This document shows, in pieces, positions 56,097 to 64,000 of a stretch of 64,000 bases of DNA. The notes under the pieces are model-generated. The model was not told the DNA's origin, ran no database searches, and saw only the letters and a list, made by a program, of their open reading frames with translations. Made by a program: the position numbers and the translations under genes. This DNA comes from Branchiostoma floridae. Lineage: Eukaryota > Chordata > Leptocardii > Amphioxiformes > Branchiostomatidae. The DNA is taken from NCBI RefSeq assembly GCF_000003815.2, contig NC_049986.1, forward strand, positions 3,449,814 to 3,513,813. The letters are read 5' to 3'. Numbering within the stretch: the stretch's first letter is position 1; each line of letters begins with the position of its first letter.

Positions 56097-56372
56097 CTTT
56101 ACATCTTTATTCAGGCTCCTTTATTAAATGTGTGAGAGTTGTTATAAAAACCTCAGCTGAGGCATTTACGTCTGAAATGCATTCCAATATGATGTAATTC
56201 AAGTCTACTTCAAGAATCCTGGAGTTAAGTTCTTTATTGTCAATGTTCGCAAAGTCATAAAGTGTTTTTTTATAAGCGTTGGCTTTGGGAACCTTAACAG
56301 ACAATCTTCCACCTATAACAGAATGGTCACAAACGTATAATATACTCATGCTAGAGTTTGTTTTCAAGTGAC
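56097..56372 (-). pseudogene. LINE endonuclease-to-RT linker fragment
   Basis: The minus-strand frame has 'VCDHSVIGGRLSVKVPK' (position of the APE-endonuclease SDHxP/I box, with C for S) then 'LYDFANIDNKELNSRILEVD' and 'DVNASAEVFITTLTHLIKE', the usual linker before the polymerase domain. Both sides are lost. Confidence 0.65.
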
Positions 56373-56642
56373 TGACGATAGAACGCAGTCCGTAGGTGCT
56401 AAGTTAAAGACTTTACTTGGGGACCCCGTACACATCCATGTCGACGGACGCAGGCAGAAGTCACTGCTCATTTTAGGGAGTCTTGACGAATATCTTGCCG
56501 TCGAAAGACCAGGCTAGAGTGGCCGAGTCTGACTTTAGAAATGATCGGGGATCTAAATTGTAGCGGGAAGAACAAAAATAAATAGTCAAATATAAAGACA
56601 GCTCGAAAAGCCCAACGTTATGAAATGACGAAACAAACTATC

Positions 56643-57975
56643 ATTACCTTTGCCAGAATGGCTAAGGTTATGTTTTGGGCTTGTGAGTCTGTGTGTGTGT
56701 CTGTGTGTGTGTCTGTGTGTTAACAGCATAACTCGAGAAGCCTTGGATGGATCCTGATGATATTTGGTAGGTAAGTAGGGGTCGGGAAAACGAAGGTCAA
56801 GTTCGATAATGGGCCCCCTAGCGGCTTGCTAAGGTACTGCAGCGGAAACTCAATTTTTTTATATCTCGTGTTCTGGACATGCTGTGGTCATGATTTTTGA
56901 GTGGTAGATAGTCCTCAAGGCAGAGAGTAAGTGCTGTGAGTTTGGGCCTCCTAGCGGCTTTTTTGGAACTGCAGGCGCCGGTTTCCTTTCAAACTTTGGA
57001 AGAGAATAACTCTACAACGTGTTGACGGATCGTCATGATTTTTGGTATGTAGATAGAATGAGTGATGACTTACATAATGGTATACTAATTATGCAAACCA
57101 ACAGCTAATTTGCATAATTAATGAGGAAAATTCATAAATCCACTGCATTCCATGATAGGACTTTCAAACTTGTCACATATGTAGCTGGGAAGGAGAGAAA
57201 TGTCGATAGATATCAATTATGCAAATGATGACCTCATTTGCATAATTAATGAGAAAATATGAACATGTTGACGGATCATCATGTTTTTGGTATGTAGGTA
57301 GCGTAAGTGAAGACCTACATAATGAGATACCAATTATGCAAATCAACAGCTAATTTGCATAATTAATGAGGATATTTTATAAATTCACTACATTCCATGA
57401 TAGGACTTTAAAACTTGTCACATATGTAGCTGAGAAAGAGAGAAATGTCAATACATATTTATCATGCAAATAATGATCTCATTTGCATAATTAATGAGAA
57501 AATATGAACGTGTTGACGGATCGTCATGATTTTTGGCATGTAGATAGCCCAAGTGAAGACTTATATAATGTGATACTTATTATGCAAAAAAACAGGTAAT
57601 TTGCATAATTGATTAGGAAAAGTTAATAAATCCACTGCATTCCATTATAGTCCTTTAATCAAAGTTGTCACATATGTAACTGAGAAAGAGGGAAGAGAGT
57701 AAGAGGTGTATTTAAAGACTTTGAAAGAGAATGGATCAAAGGATCATCATGATTTTTGGTATGCTGATAGCTTAAGTAATGCTTGATACAATTTGATATC
57801 AATTAATTGTAACTTGGGATCTAATTTGCATAATGAATGCCGAAATTTTATAAACCAACTCCAAGCATATAATTATAAAGAAAATGAAATGAGTAACGCA
57901 TTTGTCTGCAGACATCATTCTACATAACAAACCTGGTTTATTTGGCAAAGGTATGTGTTCGTGGAACTCTGGTTT
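56643..57975 (+). mobile_element. Palindrome-ended Helitron-like element (TTTGCCA family), copy 2
   Basis: Starts ATTACCTTTGCCAGAATGG and ends TTTGGCAAAGGTATGTG, TTCGTGGAACTCTGGTTT. Three internal blocks of 'ATTTGCATAATTAATGAGG' with 'CATTCCATGATAGGAC' repeat at about 230 bp. Close to full length. Confidence 0.6.
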
Positions 57976-58301
57976 AGAGTATGTTTTCAAAATGAGTATG
58001 GAGCATCATTTCAACAATTATAGTTGATGATACATTAAACTTAAATATGAAATTTGTGAAACATTTCAATCATGGCTTCAATGTGAAAAAAAGACATTCC
58101 CAAAAATATCATATTAAAGCTGATTCTAAAATGGCAAGAAGCTTAGGGCTACTGAGAGCGTTCTTTCAAAAGAATAGTATATTATATTAGTCTTTATACA
58201 TTTGCTGTGGTCGTTAATACGTGCTATTCCATTGACTCTGTTTCTTTATTATTTGGATTAATTATAGATTTATCATGACCTTCGACAAACCTTTCAGATG
58301 G

Positions 58302-58430
58302 GAGAGTTTGGCGACCTCATACCTCCATGAGCTTTTGTAGATATTAGTCAAATGACTTATAAATTTACTTAATTCGTGCATGGTAATGTCCATCATTCAC
58401 AAAATTACACGTTAGAAATATAAAACTCTA
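58302..58430 (-). mobile_element. CCTCCATG-family 3' end fragment (reverse)
   Basis: 'GAGTTTGGCGACCTCATACC' and TCCATGAGC, matching the reverse of the end at 3360-3394. Confidence 0.55.
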
Positions 58431-59300
58431 ACGTCTTCGTGCCGCACGTGACGTGATTTAAAAGTGGGACGTGGACAAGTCACCTCCCACTTAATTCGTA
58501 GTCATTGATTGGTAACTAAGTTATTGATAGAAGGATGTCACATATGCCGCACTTAAGTGTGACATGTTCGCAATAGGTTAGACGTCACGTATTTACGTCA
58601 CCCGTGACGTACATTTAGGGCAAATGCCACGTATATAGCGTTCGTATTTTTGAAACGGCCTTTCAAATTTCAAAAATACGGAAGCTATATACGTGACGTT
58701 TTTCCTAAATTCGCGTCACATGGGACGTAAAATACGTGACGTCCGACGTATTACAGAAACGTCACACTTACGTGCTATGGCAATACATTTGTTTCAAAAA
58801 TATGGGAGCTATATACGTGACGTTTTTCCTAAATTCACGTCACATGGGACTAAATTCACGTCACATGGGACGTAAAATACGTGACGTCCGACCTATTACA
58901 ACCACGTCACAGGCTACGTGCAAGATACGTGACGTCTCTTTATCAATAACTTAGTTAACGATTTAGTGACGTGTTTCCACAGATCCGTGTTTAATTCACG
59001 TCACGTGTGACACAAAGTACGTGACGTCTTTAACGTGTGAAATAAGGTACGTGACGTCTTTTACAGATGTCACACGTGACATGGTCCTGTGTTTAATTCA
59101 AAGATACGTGACGTCTTTTACGTGCGACCTCAAACATGTCACACTTCTAGTCGTCACACATCAACGTATGTCCCCCTTTATTCATGTGACTACCATCAAG
59201 TAGCGACGCCTTGCGGACCTCATTCTTGCGCAGAAGCCCCCATTCTAAAGACGTGACGTCTTATTCTAAAGACGAGACGTCTCCTTCTAAACATGGGTCT
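58431..59300. repeat. ACGTGACGT palindrome cluster with long hairpin
   Basis: At least a dozen ACGTGACGT or ACGTCAC motifs in under 900 bases. 58574-58655 and 58669-58748 are inverted copies (about 80 bases, roughly 80 percent paired) around a 13-base loop. The right arm is repeated at 58791-58898. Outer inverted blocks TAACTAAGTTATTGATA (58508) and TATCAATAACTTAGTTA (58943) enclose it. Frames here are by-products. Confidence 0.8.
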
Positions 59301-60490
59301 GCTCCGAAGTCCCACATTTCGAAGGAGTGCGACCCCTGGCGGACTCTGTTTTCGTTCAAGACAGGACATGTTAATTATTCATGTCCCGCTTTTACTCAAG
59401 GAAACGCCGTGGTCCCACTGATAAACTGCATACAATAAGGTCTTCACAAGCGTTTCTGTTGTATATTTTACTTTGTACCAATTCTCACTTGTTTCCTCAT
59501 TTAATCCTGTTTGAAAACGCCTAAAAGTTGTCTCTGAGCAAGTCGTGTTCAAACAGTGTTTTTTTTTACTCTTGCTGTCGCAAAATGTATTGATAGGCCG
59601 TCTGAAATTAACATATGCACACTTCTAGCAGCCAAATTTTGCTATAGAAATGGAAAGACAACACAGCCAGGTAAAGGTAGTACAAGTGTTGACAACATTT
59701 ACCCTGATAATGTGTCGGAAGCAATGACGTCCTGACAATTTGACGTTCTGTGCGGCTCACATGGTCCCATTTAGACCATGAAATTAAAGGAATGTTTGCA
59801 GAACTTCTCAGGATCAGGCTTGACAAGTCAGACCTCTTGGGCATGGTCAATCAGTGTAAAATTACACTAGGGGCGGTCGCGTTTCGTTTTGATCCGGGAA
59901 AAGTGAAAGTAAACTGACCTCCTTTTGACACGAGTGATAAATGGCAGGAAAATCCCACCCACAGAAACCGGGACAAATCTCGACAAATGTACTATTCTGG
60001 TTGAGTGTTTGTCCTAAAATAGAGATTGACAGCCCAAATTCTAACTTTCTGAGTGATTTGTGCCCATGTTTAGCATTGTTAGGTTCAAAGGGGGTGGTGG
60101 TGAGCGGGCTATCGGCCACTGTCTTCGGGGTCGTTGCCATGGCAACGGCAGATTTGACGGTAACAAAAATAATATACCCGGGGAGTTCCCACTTATGAAA
60201 TACACTAGAAATATATTTAGGGGTACCATACATTTGTAGAGCATTTGTGTTACACAGACCTACACAATTCCGGCATAATTTTTCTAGGGCAAATGGGGGG
60301 GGGGGGGAGTGTACATTTCTTAAAGATTCTTTTAATACTGGATTAACCTAGCAGATGATCAGATTCCCGCCTATCTTTCCGGTCTGGACTTGGGCAGGGG
60401 TCTCTTAGGACACTTTCACCCTTGTATGACCCCATCAGGTCGTGTCTGGATGAGCTCCCCTCTAAGAAAAACGACGTTGTGAAGATCACT
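59301..60490. other. Repeat-derived sequence, no gene
   Basis: 59630-59935 is a diverged direct copy of 61085-61395 ('CTTCTCAGGATCAGGCTTGA' against 'CTTCTCAAGATCCTGGTTCG', then 'AGTGAAAGTAAACTGACCTC'). An 85-codon frame at 59941 has no recognised domain. Confidence 0.5.
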
Positions 60491-60492
60491 CT

Positions 60493-60771
60493 AAGGCCAC
60501 AGCAAGTACATTTTATGGATGACATCAATGCAGAGTGCAAAAATAATGATATAGCGCAAAAAAAGACAACTACAACTACAGTCCTGGGTACCTCGCAAGT
60601 GTCACTTGTACAAGTACAATTATTAGGCTACAACACAATATATTTGCTCATTTTGATACTTTATCCTCATGTTGACCATCCCTGCAGAAGAAAAAAATTC
60701 TTGTTTTTTTCCCCCTGAAATCAGGCGAAGATTATTGCGCGCGGATGTCATCCATAAAATTTACTTGATGG
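60493..60771. mobile_element. Short MITE
   Basis: GGCCACAGCAAGTACATTTT-ATGGATGACATC on the left and GATGTCATCCAT-AAAATTTACTTGATGG on the right are inverted repeats. Relatives at 12360-12830 and 36778. Confidence 0.65.
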
Positions 60772-61036
60772 ATCATTGAATGCTGGCTTGACCACAGAGA
60801 ACCCCTCAACAGAAAGTGTAACATTACACTAGTAGACGGTCGTCTCATCAGGCATGTTTTTCTTGCTCTTAGGCCATTCAATTCAATTTAATTATATGGA
60901 TAGCATCCGTGCGCGCATCAGTTTTCGGCCGTTTACAAACAGCTTTGAAATTAGCAAAGATATGCCGTATTCCACTTGTTTCGGGACGGACAATCTATAG
61001 TGAAAACCCACCCACCAAGGGAAAGTGAATTTGTGT

Positions 61037-61276
61037 TTAAGCAGCATTTTTTACTATTGCTTATATGATATCTTATATGCTTTAGTAGCTGGCAAGTATT
61101 GCGTTAGGAATTGAATGAAACGACAGTACTGCTGGGTAAAGGTGGTACATTTACCCTAACAATTGTAAAGCCACGATACTCTGTTTTGTCTGAGCATGTC
61201 AAAAGCCGAAAAGGACTCACATTAAATGCATAGAATGTGTGGAGATCTTCTCAAGATCCTGGTTCGACAAGTGATG
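61037..61276. repeat. 240-bp segment exactly repeated at 63761-64000
   Basis: Every base matches at a fixed offset of 2724, with no indels. The second copy starts at the gap edge and runs to the end of the window. Confidence 0.97.
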
Positions 61277-61690
61277 CGTCCTGGACATATGGTTAATCAG
61301 TATAGCATTACACTAAAGGTGGTCTCCAGCATGTTCATTCTTGCTCTTGGGACAGAGTGAAAGTAAACAACTGACCTCCTGTTGATACACGAGTTGGTGG
61401 GCAAACCCCTACTCGCCAAGCAGAGGTTAGGCTCCGGCTGTTTTTTAACGTTTTTTTTAGTCGTTTTTATCGGGCTTTCTATTTTGTATTTTATCTTGCT
61501 GTGTCAAAACCTAACGGCCGGACACAGCAAAAAAAGTGACAAAATAGAAAGATTGCCTTGGGTTCGGCTGCAAGTAGTAATCCACCGGTAGGGCTAGGAG
61601 ATTTTGTTTAAATTTCAGGAGGATGGTAACTTACCAGGTAAGTCTGTTGGCTGTTCTTTTATTTTTGAGTGTATCCCACCCAGGTCCGAG
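61277..61690. other. Unassigned
   Basis: 61277-61395 is the end of a diverged duplicate of 59630-59935. A 69-codon frame at 61382 has one hydrophobic stretch ('FLTFFLVVFIGLSILYFILL') but no supporting splice or paralogue evidence. Confidence 0.4.
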
Positions 61691-62040
61691 ACTAGTTTTA
61701 GTAGTGGCGCTTGACTGAGAATTTATGGTGAGAATTTGGACAGTTGGGTGCACTTAAGTTAAGGACAAATCTGGTCGGTCTTTTTTGGACCGCTTCTAGT
61801 TTGGAGATGTGGTCTTTATGGTGAGGATCCCATGCTGCACTTAGCATATTCAATATGGGGTCTATATTAAACCAGGCTAGAGTAGGCTTTTTGTTTGACC
61901 TATTTGGGGCAGTCGTATAAGTTGTGTTTAACAAACCCAATGGTCCTGTTTGCTTTGCTTGTCATGTTATGATAGTTGGTTATTTAACGTAACACCCAAG
62001 TATTTGTGATTACTAGTTTCCGTTAAAATGTTTTCAAAAC
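61691..62040 (-). pseudogene. LINE reverse transcriptase C-terminal fragment
   Basis: The minus frame holds 'MLSAAWDPHHKDHISKLEAV' and 'QKRPTRFVLNL', the AxxVWDPH...LExVQRRAARFV block of LINE proteins, with substitutions and stops. Confidence 0.75.
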
Positions 62041-63234
62041 ATGAGCGCCTGCCCAGTGACAAGAGGGCACTTATCACTGTCTGTAGACGTCTAAAAGAAT
62101 GATTTTCGATTGAGGACCTCCCACCAGACATTATAATGTGCTCAGATTAGCAACAGACTTCCATAAGGATCAGTAGTGGGCGGACCTATAGCGAGGGTGG
62201 GATTCGCCAGGGGATTCGCCAGTCACCATGTGGGTCAGTAAAACCACATGTCTTTTCTGCGTGCTGCCTGGGAAGGACGTGTTTTTTTTTTTTACTGCTT
62301 TCATGGCTTTTATTGAAGCTTTCCAACGATGAACGACAACAGACAAGGTAACTGCCTTTACTTATTCTGTCATGTAACTCTATTACAAAACTCCGCTTTC
62401 TGCTAGCCTCCTTTGCAGTATTCGAACGGGGCTAATTTTTAGGCCGGGGTGGGAGGCTGGCTTGGGGGGCGAAGAAGGGAGTTCCACCCCGACGCCGACT
62501 CCCTTTCACAACAAACTCCCTAGCCAACGTTGACATTAACGAACAAAAACTTGTCAAACTTCTCGGTTTCATATGAGTTTTGTTGTACAGTACACCATAA
62601 AGTATTGATAAGTGCAGAAGAAATGTACATGTGAGATGTGAAGTTGTGTGGTAATTTATCGTCATAGCTGTCACCAATCATCTATTCGTATTGTAATAAT
62701 ATTCAACAATTTAAGACAGTGTATAACTGTATACTGGAAAAGATATCTGAATTTAATGGTAAGTTATACTGTTACCAGGCGTTATGGATTTATGTCGAAG
62801 CATAAGGGGATATTTGCTCGTTCTCGTTAAAGATTGGGGCGCTGCAGCCCAATGCCTTCGACAGGCTAATATATCCCTCGGACAAGCAGGGGCTAAACGA
62901 CGCCCACCTCTGGAGCCGACCGGTGGCTAGGAAGAGGAGGCGAGGGTGCCGTTGACAGTGATTGTGTACAGAGGGGTGCCATTAGTCGTGTGCAGGGGAT
63001 GCCGTTGGCAGGCAGTAAACGGGGAAGAGGAGGCGAGAGTGGCCTTTAGAAGAGAGCTAGAGGTCGAAGAAGAGGTCAGGGATGCCACAGAACGCGACCC
63101 TGTTGTAGCGGAAGGCCTCAACGTACAGGAGAATACTTCCTCTTGTCACTTGTGCATGGTTTCAAGTTCCAATTATGTTGTTTCTGCTTTGGTGTTCGTT
63201 TTTTTAATTTCATGACATTCCCGACTGCGGGTAA
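62041..63234. other. Low-complexity and unassigned sequence; possible coding relic
   Basis: At 62826-62935 a frame reads 'DWGAAAQCLRQANISLGQAG', and at 62946-63130 'ARVAFRRELEVEEEVRDATE', interrupted by a stop. The GC-rich, arginine/glutamate-rich composition suggests a former exon or element N-terminus. I do not recognise it. Confidence 0.3.
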
Positions 63235-63331
63235 ACTGCGTCGGAAGGTTGGGAGAGACTGAGGGAAGACTGCGTCGGAAGGTGGGGAGAGACTGAGGGA
63301 AGACTGCGTCGGAAGGTGGGGAGAGACTGAG
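63235..63331. repeat. 34-bp minisatellite running into the gap
   Basis: The unit starts ACTGCGTCGGAAGGTGGGGA at 63235, 63269 and 63303. The last copy is cut by the N run. Confidence 0.95.
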
Positions 63332-63760
63332 NNNNNNNNNNNNNNNNNNNNNNNNNNNNNNNNNNNNNNNNNNNNNNNNNNNNNNNNNNNNNNNNNNNNN
63401 NNNNNNNNNNNNNNNNNNNNNNNNNNNNNNNNNNNNNNNNNNNNNNNNNNNNNNNNNNNNNNNNNNNNNNNNNNNNNNNNNNNNNNNNNNNNNNNNNNNN
63501 NNNNNNNNNNNNNNNNNNNNNNNNNNNNNNNNNNNNNNNNNNNNNNNNNNNNNNNNNNNNNNNNNNNNNNNNNNNNNNNNNNNNNNNNNNNNNNNNNNNN
63601 NNNNNNNNNNNNNNNNNNNNNNNNNNNNNNNNNNNNNNNNNNNNNNNNNNNNNNNNNNNNNNNNNNNNNNNNNNNNNNNNNNNNNNNNNNNNNNNNNNNN
63701 NNNNNNNNNNNNNNNNNNNNNNNNNNNNNNNNNNNNNNNNNNNNNNNNNNNNNNNNNNNN
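63332..63760. other. Assembly gap (429 N)
   Basis: Flanked by a minisatellite on the left and an exact copy of 61037-61276 on the right. Confidence 0.99.
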
Positions 63761-64000
63761 TTAAGCAGCATTTTTTACTATTGCTTATATGATATCTTAT
63801 ATGCTTTAGTAGCTGGCAAGTATTGCGTTAGGAATTGAATGAAACGACAGTACTGCTGGGTAAAGGTGGTACATTTACCCTAACAATTGTAAAGCCACGA
63901 TACTCTGTTTTGTCTGAGCATGTCAAAAGCCGAAAAGGACTCACATTAAATGCATAGAATGTGTGGAGATCTTCTCAAGATCCTGGTTCGACAAGTGATG
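63761..64000. repeat. Exact copy of 61037-61276
   Basis: 240 identical bases directly after the gap. Either a very recent duplication or the same allelic region placed twice. Confidence 0.97.

Noticed and set aside
58693-59203. Several 60-72 codon frames
   Set aside because: Generated by the ACGTGACGT repeats in all frames.
63118-63771. 217-codon minus-strand frame
   Set aside because: Two thirds is the assembly gap and the rest is a minisatellite.

Overview
The window looks like animal nuclear DNA, most likely from a lancelet (amphioxus, Branchiostoma). Evidence: spliced genes with GT-AG introns, a multi-exon UDP-glucuronosyltransferase (UGT) pair, a type II membrane protein with tyrosine-motif repeats and NHL repeats, and a very dense mix of Helitron, TTAA-target, foldback, CR1-like LINE and tRNA-derived SINE sequence. 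The species assignment is inference from gene and repeat style. There is no sign of prokaryotic organisation. Two assembly gaps are present (1791-1976 and 63332-63760).

Layout. 1-7.3 kb is repeats: tandem units, a TIR element, two palindrome-ended elements of about 2 kb, and a nested TTAA element. 7.3-12.0 kb holds the last three coding exons of a plus-strand UGT whose first exon is not visible. 12-32 kb is a gene-free repeat block: an inverted-duplication flank, tandem arrays, a Helitron 3' end, TTAA elements, and a 3.9 kb foldback element with a second element nested in it. 32.0-42.1 kb is a complete four-exon minus-strand UGT (533 codons). The two UGTs converge, and exons, introns and 3' flanks align between them, so they form a large inverted duplication around a 14.8 kb repeat-filled spacer. 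42.1-45.8 kb has no recognised gene.

45.8-50.0 kb holds a four-exon plus-strand gene for a single-pass protein: an N-terminal tail with three PYxxxY motifs, one membrane segment, and a C-terminal NHL-repeat domain. Its reading frame is broken in exons 1 and 4. 50.9-54.3 kb is a decayed tandem copy of that locus, interrupted by a LINE fragment and other repeats. 54.3-64 kb is repeats and retroelement pieces: a dense ACGTGACGT hairpin region at 58.4-59.3 kb, and a 240-bp exact direct duplication beside the second gap.

How the genes relate: the UGTs would be ER-membrane enzymes that conjugate small lipophilic compounds with sugar. The NHL gene is unrelated in function. The strongest signals for follow-up are the UGT inverted duplication with different donor-site substitutions in each copy, the foldback element with target duplications confirmed by paralogous empty sites, two matching canonical Helitron 3' ends, and the ACGTGACGT palindrome cluster.
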